Positions 45,172 to 54,266 of a stretch of 64,000 nt of DNA are shown piece by piece. Each line of letters starts with the position of its first letter. The stretch's first letter is position 1. The translations under genes were made by a program, and so were the position numbers. Below the pieces are notes generated by a model. It was given only the letters and a program-made list of their open reading frames with translations, had not been told where the DNA came from and ran no database searches. The stretch is from Pseudomonas fluorescens (lineage in GTDB: Bacteria > Pseudomonadota > Gammaproteobacteria > Pseudomonadales > Pseudomonadaceae): contig NZ_LACH01000017.1 in the NCBI RefSeq assembly GCF_000968015.1, positions 1 to 64,000 of the forward strand, in the 5' to 3' direction.

Positions 45172-46194
45172 CTACTTAGGCGCAAGCTCCCTCAGGTGGC
45201 GTGCGACTGCAATCCATGCACCGATATACCCCAACAGCACCGCGCCAAGCAAGAGAGACAGACCGTCGGCAACCGGCACTCCGGCCAGCGCGAAATCACT
45301 GCCGTACAAACCGGCCAGCCCCACCACCGCGTCGTTCAGCCAATCAAGGCCGAACGCCAATACGCCCCAGGAAAGAATCCCCGCACCGAAGCCATAAAGC
45401 GCACCCATATACAGAAAAGGCCTGCGCACATAGCTGTCAGTGCCGCCGACGAGTTTAATCACTTCTATCTCTGTGCGGCGGTTTTCAATATGAAGACGAA
45501 TGGTATTGCCTATCACCAAAAGTAATGCAGAAACCAGAAGCACGGTCAGACCGAAGACAAAACGGTCACCCAGCTTGAGGATGGCTGCCAGACGCTCGAC
45601 CCAGACTAGATCAAGTTGCGCCTGTTGTACCTTGGGCAACTCGGAAAGTTTTTGTCGTAATGCTTCAAGGGCCGGCTTGTCGACTTCGTTCGGCGTCACC
45701 AGAACCACGCCTGGCAGCGGGTTTTCTGGCAATTCCTTGAGCGCCTCACCCAGACCTGATTGCTGCTGGAACTCTTCCAGCGCCTGATCGCGGCCGACAT
45801 ATTCAGCATCAGCTACGCCAGGCATCCCCTTGATCTGCTCGCGCAACGACTCACCCTCCGCAGGGCTGGCCTCGATTTGCAGGTACAGGGAAATCTGCGC
45901 CGCACGCTGCCAGGAACCGCCGAGACGCTCGACGTTATTTAGCAAAAGTGACAGGCCCATCGGCAAACTCAGGGCAACCGCCATCACCATGCAGGTGAAG
46001 AAGCTACCGACTGGCTGTTTGCCCAAACGACGCAAGCTATCGAGCAAGCTGGCGCGATGACTCTCGACCCAGGCGCGGAACAGAGTGGCGAAATCCGGGC
46101 CGTCATCATCGTCGCGTTTTTTCTTCTGCGGCTGCTGGTCGGCGGCCTTCGGGGCCACACGCTCGGAAACCTTGGGGCTGCGTGTCGCACTCAT
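45172..46194 (-). CDS. ftsX: Cell-division protein FtsX
   Basis: A 340-residue inner-membrane protein with a long Lys/Asp-rich cytoplasmic N-tail, a first helix at about 66-86, a periplasmic domain and three further helices. HIENRRTEIEVIKLVGGTDSYVRRPFLYMG (about 234-263, in parts) is the FtsX/permease signature. With FtsE it activates peptidoglycan hydrolases at the septum. It overlaps ftsE by four bases. Confidence 0.96.
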   Translation of the reverse strand: MSATRSPKVSERVAPKAADQQPQKKKRDDDDGPDFATLFRAWVESHRASLLDSLRRLGKQPVGSFFTCMVMAVALSLPMGLSLLLNNVERLGGSWQRAAQISLYLQIEASPAEGESLREQIKGMPGVADAEYVGRDQALEEFQQQSGLGEALKELPENPLPGVVLVTPNEVDKPALEALRQKLSELPKVQQAQLDLVWVERLAAILKLGDRFVFGLTVLLVSALLLVIGNTIRLHIENRRTEIEVIKLVGGTDSYVRRPFLYMGALYGFGAGILSWGVLAFGLDWLNDAVVGLAGLYGSDFALAGVPVADGLSLLLGAVLLGYIGAWIAVARHLRELAPK

Positions 46195-46862
46195 ACGCCG
46201 GCCTCCCCGTCACCGATCAACCGACCGCGCTGCAGGGTCAGCATGCGGTGGCGCATGCGGGCAATCAGTGCCAGGTCGTGACTGGCAATCAGCACGCTGG
46301 TGCCCAGACGGTTGATGTCTTCGAACACGCCCATGATTTCAGCCGCCAGACGTGGATCGAGGTTACCGGTCGGTTCGTCTGCCAGCAGCAAGGCCGGGCG
46401 GTGAACGATGGCGCGGGCGATGCCGACGCGCTGTTGCTGACCGGTGGACAAGTCGCCCGGGTACAAATCGGTCTTGTCCGACAGCGCCACACGTTCCAGG
46501 GCCGAATCCACGCGCTTGGCGATCTCGGCCTTGGACAGCCCAAGGATCTGCAACGGCAGCGCGATGTTGTTGAACACCGTGCGATCGAACAGCAGCTGGT
46601 GGTTCTGGAATACCACGCCGATCTGCCGGCGCAAGTAAGGAATCTGTGCGTTGCTGATGGTGCTGAGGTCTTGCCCGGCCAGCAGCAATTTGCCAGTGGT
46701 CGGACGCTCCATAGCCAGCAGCAGGCGCAACAAAGTGCTTTTACCAGCGCCAGAGTGGCCAGTCACAAACAAAAACTCGCCCCGACGGACTCGAAAGCTC
46801 AGCTCATGCAAGCCGACGTGACCGTTCGGGTAGCGCTTACCGACCTGTTCGAAACGAATCAT
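46191..46862 (-). CDS. ftsE: Cell-division ATP-binding protein FtsE
   Basis: A 223-residue ABC ATPase. Walker A GHSGAGKSTLLRLLL at about 36-50, the signature LSTGQQQRVGIARAIVHRP at about 136-154, and Walker B ALLLADEPTGNLD at about 156-168. It overlaps ftsY and ftsX by four bases each, giving a tightly coupled ftsY-ftsE-ftsX operon. Confidence 0.97.
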   Translation of the reverse strand: MIRFEQVGKRYPNGHVGLHELSFRVRRGEFLFVTGHSGAGKSTLLRLLLAMERPTTGKLLLAGQDLSTISNAQIPYLRRQIGVVFQNHQLLFDRTVFNNIALPLQILGLSKAEIAKRVDSALERVALSDKTDLYPGDLSTGQQQRVGIARAIVHRPALLLADEPTGNLDPRLAAEIMGVFEDINRLGTSVLIASHDLALIARMRHRMLTLQRGRLIGDGEAGV

Positions 46863-48373
46863 GAACGCTCCCGCTCGGCAAACAATGCCTGGACAAAGGG
46901 CTCTGCTTCAAAAGTACGCAAATCATCGATGCCTTCACCGACGCCGATGTAGCGAATCGGCAAGCCAAACTGCTTGGCGAGGGCGAAAATCACCCCGCCT
47001 TTGGCGGTGCCGTCGAGCTTGGTCAGCGCCAGGCCGGTTAGTTCGACGGTCTGGTTGAATTGTTTGGCCTGGCTGATCGCGTTCTGCCCCGTACCGGCAT
47101 CAAGCACCAACAGCACCTCGTGAGGCGCATCGGCGTCGAGTTTGCTGATAACCCGGCGAACCTTTTTCAGCTCTTCCATCAAATTGTCTTTGGTATGCAG
47201 GCGACCGGCGGTGTCGGCGATCAGCACGTCGATGCCACGGGCCTTGGCGGCTTGCACGGCATCGAAGATAACCGAAGCCGAGTCAGCGCCAGTGTGCTGG
47301 GCGATGACCGGGATCTTGTTGCGTTCCCCCCAGACCTGCAATTGTTCGACGGCGGCGGCGCGGAAGGTATCGCCGGCCGCGAGCATGACTTTCTTGCCTT
47401 CGAGCTGCAGCTTCTTCGCCAGTTTGCCGATGGTGGTGGTCTTGCCCGCACCGTTGACGCCGACAACCAGAATCACGAACGGCTTGTTCTGCGAAGCGAT
47501 TTTCAGCGGTTGCTCGACGGGTTTGAGCATCGCCGCCAGTTCCGCTTGCAGGGATTTGTACAGCGCATCGGCATCGGCCAGTTCTTTGCGAGCGACCTTC
47601 TGGGTCAGACGCTGAATGATCACCGACGTAGCCTCGACGCCAACGTCGGCGGTCAGCAGGCGGGTTTCGATGTCTTCGAGCAGTTCGTCATCGATGATCT
47701 TCTTGCCCAGGAACAGGGCGGCCATGCCTTCGCCAATGGTGGCGCTGGTCTTGGACAAGCCTTGTTTCAGGCGGGCGAAGAAACCGGCTTTGGTTTCTTC
47801 GGTACGCGCGGGCTCGGCAGGCGCTTCGACGGGAACGACAGGTGCGGCGGCAACGGGAGCGACGACCGGCGCCGGCGCTTGAACAACCGGAGCAACCGGA
47901 GCAAGGAATGCGGGCACCACAGGTTCTGGAACAACCGGTTCAGGCTCAGCCACTACCACTGGTGCGACAACCGGCTCAACCACTGGCGCTTGAACGGGCT
48001 CAGGAGCAAAGGCAGTCGGGGCTGGAATGGGTGGTGTAACGTGAGGTGCCAGGTCATCTACGACCAATGCCACCGGCTCTTCCGCCACTGGCAACGTCAG
48101 CCATGGCTCGGCAACGGGCGTGAGCGGCACCTGGGCCACGACTTCGGCGACGACATCAGGCTCAAGCTCGGCGACCGGTTGCAGCACCGGCTCGGCGACC
48201 GGCAGGACAATCGGCGCGGGCTCTGCTTCTATTACCGGCGCAGGCGTGGGCTCAGGAAGTGGCTGTGGCTGTTCGACGACGGGTTCCTGCGGCTTTTTGC
48301 GCAGCCATCCGAACAGGCTTTTCTTCTCACCAGCCGCAGCTGGGGCTTTCTTGTCGTCGTTGGAACCAAACAT
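46859..48373 (-). CDS. ftsY: Signal recognition particle receptor FtsY
   Basis: A 504-residue GTPase. The first about 190 residues are a low-complexity Pro/Val/Ala/Glu-rich region after a basic segment (KKSLFGWLRKKPQEP). The NG domain begins near TKAGFFARLKQGLSKT and has G1 VVGVNGAGKTTTIGKLA at about 301-317, VMLAAGDTFRAAAVEQL, ADTAGRLHTKDNLMEEL and TKLDGTAKGG. It receives the SRP-ribosome complex at the inner membrane. Confidence 0.97.
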   Translation of the reverse strand: MFGSNDDKKAPAAAGEKKSLFGWLRKKPQEPVVEQPQPLPEPTPAPVIEAEPAPIVLPVAEPVLQPVAELEPDVVAEVVAQVPLTPVAEPWLTLPVAEEPVALVVDDLAPHVTPPIPAPTAFAPEPVQAPVVEPVVAPVVVAEPEPVVPEPVVPAFLAPVAPVVQAPAPVVAPVAAAPVVPVEAPAEPARTEETKAGFFARLKQGLSKTSATIGEGMAALFLGKKIIDDELLEDIETRLLTADVGVEATSVIIQRLTQKVARKELADADALYKSLQAELAAMLKPVEQPLKIASQNKPFVILVVGVNGAGKTTTIGKLAKKLQLEGKKVMLAAGDTFRAAAVEQLQVWGERNKIPVIAQHTGADSASVIFDAVQAAKARGIDVLIADTAGRLHTKDNLMEELKKVRRVISKLDADAPHEVLLVLDAGTGQNAISQAKQFNQTVELTGLALTKLDGTAKGGVIFALAKQFGLPIRYIGVGEGIDDLRTFEAEPFVQALFAERERS

Positions 48374-48716
48374 GGAGGACGGCTATCTCACAGTAGCGAC
48401 GCGCCTAAGGGCGCCTCGGCAAATAAATATTCGATGCAGAACAGACTGCGATTGACCCAGCTTGTTCACGCGCAACATTTTGTCGAGGTGCAAACGGCAC
48501 CTTACAAAAACGATTTCACGAAGGACTGGAGCGGCAAAATCGGCGAAAAAGCAGAGTTTAGTTGATAAACCACAGCCTTCTGCCGCAAACCCAAACAACC
48601 TGATCAAACCCGAAGGCCTGATAGGCGTGGCCGCCAGTAAAACGGATCAGTATCCTAGCACCCTCTCGCCCGCCGACGCTAAGACCAAGCGGGCAGCCCC
48701 AAAGGTTTAAAAACGA
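48374..48716. other. 343-base gap between divergent ftsY and the M16 peptidase gene
   Basis: It must hold the promoters of both the ftsYEX operon and the M16 pair. I see no clear repeat, RNA gene or strong consensus promoter. The frames reading through it are extensions of antisense frames. Confidence 0.5.
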
Positions 48717-50072
48717 ATGAATGCTCTAGCCCGCCGCGCTGCAGGCCTGCTGCTCAGCACAGTTTGTCTGCCCCTCTCGGCCCTGGCCGCCGATCCACAA
48801 CCCACTCACGAATTCACCCTCGATAACGGCCTGAAGGTCGTCGTGCGCGAAGACCATCGTGCGCCGGTGGTGGTTTCCCAGGTCTGGTACAAGGTCGGCT
48901 CCAGCTACGAGACCCCGGGTCAAACCGGTTTGTCCCACGCTCTGGAACACATGATGTTCAAGGGCAGCGAGAAAATCGGCCCCGGCGAAGCCTCGCTGAT
49001 CCTGCGCGACCTCGGCGCCGAAGAGAACGCGTTCACCAGCGATGACTTCACGGCGTATTACCAGGTACTGGCCCGCGACCGTCTGGGCGTGGCCTTCGAG
49101 CTGGAAGCCGATCGCATGGCCAGCCTGCGTCTGCCGGCCGACGAGTTCGCCCGCGAGATCGAAGTCATTAAAGAAGAACGTCGCCTGCGCACTGACGACA
49201 AGCCAATGTCCAAGGCCTACGAACGCTTCAAGGCCATGGCTTACCCGGGCAGCGGTTACCACACGCCGACCATCGGCTGGATGGCTGACCTGGACCGCAT
49301 GAAAGTCGAAGAGCTGCGCCACTGGTACCAATCCTGGTACGTGCCGAACAACGCCACATTGGTGGTGGTGGGCGACGTGACCCCGGACGAGGTCAAAACT
49401 CTGGCCCAGCGCTATTTCGGCCCGATCGCCAAACGTGATGTGCCATCGGCGAAAATCCCGCTGGAACTGGCCGAACCCGGCGAACGGCAGATCACCCTGC
49501 ATGTGAAGACCCAATTGCCGAGCCTGATGCTGGGTTTCAACGTGCCAAGCATCGCCACCGCTGAAGACAAACGCTCGGTCCACGCCTTGCGCTTGATCTC
49601 CGCCCTGCTCGACGGCGGCTACAGCGGACGTATCCCGACACAACTGGAGCGCGGCGAAGAGCTGGTGTCTGGCGGTTCGTCGAGCTACGACGCCTACACC
49701 CGTGGCGACAGCCTGTTCACCTTGTCCGCAACACCCAATACCCAGAAAAACAAAACCATGGCCCAGGCCGAAGCCGGCCTGTGGAAGCTGCTCGAACAGC
49801 TGAAAACCACCGCGCCGTCCGCTGAAGAACTGGAACGAGTGCGCGCACAGGTCATCGCTGGCCTGGTCTACGAGCGTGATTCGATCACCAGCCAGGCCAC
49901 CGCCATTGGCCAACTGGAAACTGTCGGCCTGTCGTGGAAGCTGATGGACACCGAACTCGCCGAGCTGGAAAGCGTGACCCCGGAAGACATCCAGAAAGCC
50001 GCCAAGCTGTATTTCACCCGCGAACGTCTCAGCGTCGCCCATGTATTGCCGGAGGAGACGACTCATGAGTGA
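48717..50072 (+). CDS. M16 zinc peptidase, catalytic partner
   Basis: A 451-residue exported protein with a signal peptide at about residues 1-25 (ending ALAADPQ). The inverted zinc motif HALEH is at about 77-81 in GLSHALEHMMFKGS, with the third ligand Glu in FELEADRMASLRL near 128. It is a pitrilysin/processing-peptidase homologue, probably periplasmic. It overlaps the next M16 gene by eight bases; the two likely form a heterodimer. The substrate is unknown. A second ATG two codons in cannot be excluded as start. Confidence 0.93.
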   Translation: MNALARRAAGLLLSTVCLPLSALAADPQPTHEFTLDNGLKVVVREDHRAPVVVSQVWYKVGSSYETPGQTGLSHALEHMMFKGSEKIGPGEASLILRDLGAEENAFTSDDFTAYYQVLARDRLGVAFELEADRMASLRLPADEFAREIEVIKEERRLRTDDKPMSKAYERFKAMAYPGSGYHTPTIGWMADLDRMKVEELRHWYQSWYVPNNATLVVVGDVTPDEVKTLAQRYFGPIAKRDVPSAKIPLELAEPGERQITLHVKTQLPSLMLGFNVPSIATAEDKRSVHALRLISALLDGGYSGRIPTQLERGEELVSGGSSSYDAYTRGDSLFTLSATPNTQKNKTMAQAEAGLWKLLEQLKTTAPSAEELERVRAQVIAGLVYERDSITSQATAIGQLETVGLSWKLMDTELAELESVTPEDIQKAAKLYFTRERLSVAHVLPEETTHE

Positions 50073-51555
50073 GCGTAAAAAACCGCGCCTGGCCTTGATG
50101 GGCCTGATCGCTGTCGCATTGATCGGGTCTGCCGCGTTTTACTTTTCAAAGACCGACGAATCCAAGGCCAGCGAAGCCCTCGACAAGGCCAAGTCCAGCC
50201 AGAAGCTGCAATCGCTGGCTGAACTTGACGGCAAGGCGCCAAGCCACCGCGCGCTGGACGTGCAGACCTGGAAAACCGCCGAGGGCGCCAAGGTGCTGTT
50301 CGTTGAAGCCCGGGAGCTGCCGATGTTCGACATGCGCCTGATCTTCGCCGCCGGCAGCAGCCAGGACGGCGATGCACCCGGTCTCTCCGTGCTGACCAAC
50401 GCCATGCTCAACGAAGGTGTGGCCGGCAAAGATGTCGGCGCCATTGCTCAGGGCTTCGAAGGCCTGGGCGCAGACTTTGGCAACGGCGCGTTCAAGGACA
50501 TGGCCCTGGCGTCCCTGCGCAGCCTCAGCGCCGCGGACAAACGCGAACCGGCCCTGAAATTGTTCTCTGAAGTCGTCGGTAAACCAACCTTCCCGGCCGA
50601 TTCCTTTGCGCGCATCAAGAACCAGATGCTCGCCGGTTTCGAGTACCAGAAGCAGAACCCCGGCAAACTCGCGAGCCTGGAGCTGATGAACCGTCTGTAC
50701 GGCGATCACCCGTACGCGCACTCCAGCGACGGCACGGCGAAAACCGTTCCAGCGATCACACTGGCTCAACTGAAGGCGTTCCATGAGAAGGCCTACGCCG
50801 CTGGCAACGTGGTGATTGCGCTGGTGGGCGACCTGTCTCGTGCCGAGGCGGAGGCGATTGCTGCACAAGTCTCCAGCGCGCTGCCAAAAGGCCCGGAGCT
50901 GGCGAAAATCCCGCAACCGGAGGAACCGAAAGCCAGCATCGGTCACATCGAGTTTCCGTCCAAGCAGACCAACCTGATGCTCGCGCAATTGGGCATCGAC
51001 CGTGACGACCCGGACTACGCGGCACTCTCCATGGGTAACCAGATTCTTGGCGGCGGAGGCTTCGGCACGCGGTTGATGAGCGAAGTGCGCGAGAAGCGCG
51101 GCCTGACTTATGGCGTGTATTCGGGCTTCACCCCGATGCAGGCGCGCGGCCCGTTCATGATCAATCTGCAAACCCGCGCCGAGATGAGCGAAGGTACGCT
51201 GAAACTGGTGCAGGACGTGCTCGCCGACTACCTTAAAACCGGCCCGACCCAGAAAGAACTCGACGACGCCAAGCGTGAACTGGCCGGCAGCTTCCCGCTG
51301 TCCACCGCCAGCAACGCCGATATCGTCGGCCAACTCGGCGCCATGGGTTTCTACAACCTGCCGCTGAGTTACCTGGATGACTTCATGCGCGAGTCCCAGA
51401 GCCTGACGGTCGAACAGGTCAAAACCGCACTGAACAAACACTTGAGCACGGATAAAATGGTCATCGTCAGCGCTGGCCCGACCGTGCCGCAAAAGCCGTT
51501 ACCGGCCCCAACTGATAAACCTGCCGAGCAACCGCTCGGGGTTCCGGAGCATTAA
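50065..51555 (+). CDS. M16 peptidase-like protein without zinc motif
   Basis: A 496-residue protein started at the ATG at 50065 (MSERKKPRLALMGLIAVALIG), with GGAGGAG upstream. Residues 9-27 form a signal or membrane anchor. Where the active partner has HALEH, this one reads NAMLNEG, so it lacks the metal ligands. The second half keeps GGGGFGTRLMSEVREKRGLTYGVYSGF near 333-359, the substrate-binding region (R/Y pair) of M16 proteins. It is probably the non-catalytic subunit, as in heterodimeric M16 peptidases. Confidence 0.92.
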   Translation: MSERKKPRLALMGLIAVALIGSAAFYFSKTDESKASEALDKAKSSQKLQSLAELDGKAPSHRALDVQTWKTAEGAKVLFVEARELPMFDMRLIFAAGSSQDGDAPGLSVLTNAMLNEGVAGKDVGAIAQGFEGLGADFGNGAFKDMALASLRSLSAADKREPALKLFSEVVGKPTFPADSFARIKNQMLAGFEYQKQNPGKLASLELMNRLYGDHPYAHSSDGTAKTVPAITLAQLKAFHEKAYAAGNVVIALVGDLSRAEAEAIAAQVSSALPKGPELAKIPQPEEPKASIGHIEFPSKQTNLMLAQLGIDRDDPDYAALSMGNQILGGGGFGTRLMSEVREKRGLTYGVYSGFTPMQARGPFMINLQTRAEMSEGTLKLVQDVLADYLKTGPTQKELDDAKRELAGSFPLSTASNADIVGQLGAMGFYNLPLSYLDDFMRESQSLTVEQVKTALNKHLSTDKMVIVSAGPTVPQKPLPAPTDKPAEQPLGVPEH

Positions 51556-52166
51556 TGGCCACTCGCCCTAAAAAACCCGTACACAACGTCCATAACGGCG
51601 TGAACCAACTGCGCATCATCGGCGGTGAATGGGGCAGCCGAAAGCTGAGCTTCCCGGATGCACCGGGCCTGCGTCCGACCCCGGACCGGGTCCGTGAAAC
51701 CCTGTTCAACTGGCTCGCGCCGTATGTCGCTGGCGCCAAGGTTCTGGACCCGTTCGCCGGCAGCGGCGCGCTGTTCCTCGAAGCCTTGTCCCGTGGCGCG
51801 GCCATGGGTCAGGCGCTGGACGCCAGTAATATCGCGGTCGCCAGCATCAAGGAACATCTGGGCACGCTGCGTTGCACCACCGGCCAGATTCAGACCGCCG
51901 ATGCCCTGCGCTACCTGGAAACCCAGACAGCGACCGCTTACGACGTGGTGTTCCTCGACCCGCCCTTCAACCAGAACCTGTTGCCGGGCGTTTGCGCATT
52001 GCTTGAAGAGCGTCAGTGGCTGGCCGACGAAGCCTGGATCTACACTGAAAGCGAGAATGCGCCATCGAGCCTTGGCTTGCCAGGCAACTGGCGCCTGCAC
52101 CGGGAGCAGAAATCCGGGCGGGTGTATTACGCGTTGTGGCAACGTATGGCAGAGATTGCCGGTTAA
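51555..52166 (+). CDS. rsmD: 16S rRNA (guanine-966-N2)-methyltransferase RsmD
   Basis: A 203-residue enzyme. It starts in the stop of the M16 gene (TAATG). LRIIGGEWGSRKLSFPDAPGLRPTPDRVRETLFNWL (about 17-52, in parts), VLDPFAGSGALFLEALSRGA at about 61-80 and the catalytic DPPF in VVFLDPPFNQNLL at about 133-145 define the family. Confidence 0.97.
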   Translation: MATRPKKPVHNVHNGVNQLRIIGGEWGSRKLSFPDAPGLRPTPDRVRETLFNWLAPYVAGAKVLDPFAGSGALFLEALSRGAAMGQALDASNIAVASIKEHLGTLRCTTGQIQTADALRYLETQTATAYDVVFLDPPFNQNLLPGVCALLEERQWLADEAWIYTESENAPSSLGLPGNWRLHREQKSGRVYYALWQRMAEIAG

Positions 52167-52229
52167 TCAACCGGCCTGAAAAAGGTGCGCGCCTCAAGCG
52201 AGGCTCGCACCGCTGCATCGAGAACCATC

Positions 52230-53228
52230 GTGTCCCATCCGACAGAACGTTTCACCCCCGCCTTCGGCCTCGGCAACCCGCACTTGCAAACCTTGTGGGG
52301 GCCGCTGTGGCGCAAAACCACGCACATCGAACGCCAGCGCGAACGCTTGTGGCTTGAGGATGGCGACTTTCTCGATCTCGACTGGCACGGCCCGCACAGC
52401 GCCGATGCGCCACTGGTGCTGGTGTTGCACGGCCTGACCGGTTCTTCAAATTCGCCTTACGTGGCCGGGGTGCAGAAAGCACTGGGCGCCCAAGGCTGGG
52501 CCAGCGTCGCACTGAACTGGCGCGGCTGTTCGGGCGAACCGAATCTGCTGCCACGTAGCTACCATTCCGGCGCCAGTGAAGACCTGGCCGAAACCATTAA
52601 GCACCTGAAGGCCCAACGACCGCTCGCGCCGTTGTATGCGGTCGGCTATTCCCTGGGCGGCAATGTGTTGCTCAAGCATTTGGGCGAATCCGGCAGCAAC
52701 AGTGGCGTGGTCGGTGCGGTGGCGGTGTCGGTGCCGTTTCGTCTCGATCAATGCGCCGACCGTATCGGCCAGGGCTTTTCCAAGGTCTATCAGGCGCATT
52801 TCATGCGAGAGATGGTGGCCTACATCAAGAATAAACAACGCAAGTTTCAGCATGACGGGCGCGAGGATGGACTGGCGGCATTGGCCGCGCTGGGCTCGCT
52901 GGAGAACATGCGCACGTTCTGGGATTTCGATGGCCGGGTCACCGCGCCACTGAACGGTTTTGCCGATGCCGAGGATTACTATCGCCGCGCCTCGAGTCGC
53001 TATTTCCTGGGCGAGATTCGTACGCCGACACTGATCATTCAAGCGGCCGATGACCCGTTTGTCTTTCCTCATAGCCTGCCGCAAGCCAACGAATTGTCCG
53101 CCTGCACTCAATTCGAGTTACAGACCAAGGGTGGGCATGTCGGCTTCGTCGATGGTTCGTTCAAGCAACCGGGTTACTACCTGGAACGCCGCATCCCGCA
53201 ATGGCTGACCACCATGGGTCGACAGTAA
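52230..53228 (+). CDS. YheT-type alpha/beta hydrolase
   Basis: A 332-residue hydrolase if started at the GTG at 52230 (MSHPTERFTPAFGLGNPHLQT), with GAGAA upstream; a GTG at 52185 is an alternative. Family landmarks are FGLGNPHLQTLWGPL at about 12-26, VLHGLTGSSNSPYV at about 67-80, the nucleophile elbow GYSLGGNVLLKHLGES at about 139-154, and a late GGHVGFVDG with the His. The substrate is unknown; related proteins act on short acyl esters. Confidence 0.9.
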   Translation: MSHPTERFTPAFGLGNPHLQTLWGPLWRKTTHIERQRERLWLEDGDFLDLDWHGPHSADAPLVLVLHGLTGSSNSPYVAGVQKALGAQGWASVALNWRGCSGEPNLLPRSYHSGASEDLAETIKHLKAQRPLAPLYAVGYSLGGNVLLKHLGESGSNSGVVGAVAVSVPFRLDQCADRIGQGFSKVYQAHFMREMVAYIKNKQRKFQHDGREDGLAALAALGSLENMRTFWDFDGRVTAPLNGFADAEDYYRRASSRYFLGEIRTPTLIIQAADDPFVFPHSLPQANELSACTQFELQTKGGHVGFVDGSFKQPGYYLERRIPQWLTTMGRQ

Positions 53229-53232
53229 GACC

Positions 53233-54072
53233 ATGGACGTCGATCAGGGCGAGTCGATCCGATTCTGGCAAACAGCGCCGTTGGCCGGTGTCGAGTTATT
53301 GTCCGCACGTTACATCGAACACCGTTTCGCGCCCCATGTGCATGACGGCTACGTGATCGGCATGATCATGGCCGGCGCCCAGCGTTATCGCTATCGCGGC
53401 GCCGAACACCTGGCCGGTAGCGGCACGCTGGTTCTGATCAATCCGGACGAACTGCACACCGGCCATAAAGGCACGGAGGATGGTTGGTTGTATCGGGCGT
53501 TTTATCCGGACAGCGGGCAGATTCTGTCGCTACTCGATGAACTGGAACTGCCGACCAACAACTTGCCGGCGTTTGGCGCGACGCTGTATCGCGATCCGGA
53601 TCTGGTGAAGGGTTTCTGCCAACTGCACCGTCTACTGGAAAGTCCGTCCACTGCCTTGCAACAACAAACGGTCTGGCGGGAAATGATGCTGTCGCTGCTG
53701 CAACGGCACGCGGCCGTGCCGGTTGCCGGCAAGCCGGGCAAGGAACATCGGGCGGTGACACTGGCCAAGGATCTGCTGCAGGCGCAATTGGCGACGCCGC
53801 CTTCGCTGGAAGAACTGGCAGCGGCGGTCAACCTTTCGCCCTTCCACTTCGCCCGGGTGTTCCGCCGTGCCACGGGCATGCCGCCGCACACCTGGCTGAT
53901 GCAGCAGCGCATCGCCCGGGCACGGGCGCTGTTACAGAACGGCTGTTTGCCGCTGGAAGTGGCGACACTGCTGGGGTTTGCTGACCAGAGTCATCTGAGC
54001 CGGCAGTTCAAGCAGGTTTACGGCGTGGGGCCGGGCGCGTATCGAAGTGCGCGGCAACTCCCCGGAAGTTGA
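53233..54072 (+). CDS. AraC family transcriptional regulator
   Basis: A 279-residue protein. The N-terminal cupin (about 10-100, with HRFAPHVHDGYVIGMIMAGAQ and LVLINPDELHTG) is the effector domain; the C-terminal double helix-turn-helix (about 170-275) shows LAAAVNLSPFHFARVFRRATGMPPHTWL, in parts, and VATLLGFADQSHLSRQFKQVYG. It follows yheT by 4 bases. Targets are not evident; AraC proteins of this subtype often regulate a neighbouring exporter, and none is present. Confidence 0.9.
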   Translation: MDVDQGESIRFWQTAPLAGVELLSARYIEHRFAPHVHDGYVIGMIMAGAQRYRYRGAEHLAGSGTLVLINPDELHTGHKGTEDGWLYRAFYPDSGQILSLLDELELPTNNLPAFGATLYRDPDLVKGFCQLHRLLESPSTALQQQTVWREMMLSLLQRHAAVPVAGKPGKEHRAVTLAKDLLQAQLATPPSLEELAAAVNLSPFHFARVFRRATGMPPHTWLMQQRIARARALLQNGCLPLEVATLLGFADQSHLSRQFKQVYGVGPGAYRSARQLPGS

Positions 54073-54090
54073 GGTCGACACAGGTCCAAA

Positions 54091-54254
54091 TGTGGGAGCG
54101 AGCCTTTGTGGCGAGGGGATTTATCCCCGTTCGGCTGCGAAGCAGTCGTAAACCATTGTAAGCGGTGTACCTGACACACCGCGGTTTTCGATTTCGGGGC
54201 CGCTTCGCAGCCCAACGGGGATAAATCCCCTCGCCACAAAGGCTCACTCCTACA
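54091..54254. repeat. Nested palindromic element, copy C
   Basis: The inner palindrome has perfect 27-base arms (54105-54131 and 54214-54240) containing GGCGAGGGGATTTATCCCC and its inverse, and a core like copy A. The outer arms are two REP halves of different types: TGTGGGAGCGAGCC on the left and GGCTCACTCCTACA on the right. It lies between convergent araC-type and sseA genes. Confidence 0.92.
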
Positions 54255-54266
54255 GGGGGATTGGGG

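Noticed and set aside
47060..48565. A 501-codon plus-strand frame opposite ftsY
   Set aside because: It mirrors the low-complexity Pro/Val region of FtsY and gives Arg/Asn/Gly-rich sequence without any domain.
48726..50066. A 446-codon minus-strand frame opposite the first M16 gene
   Set aside because: Antisense shadow of a gene with a clear signal peptide and zinc motif; no ribosome binding site or family resemblance.
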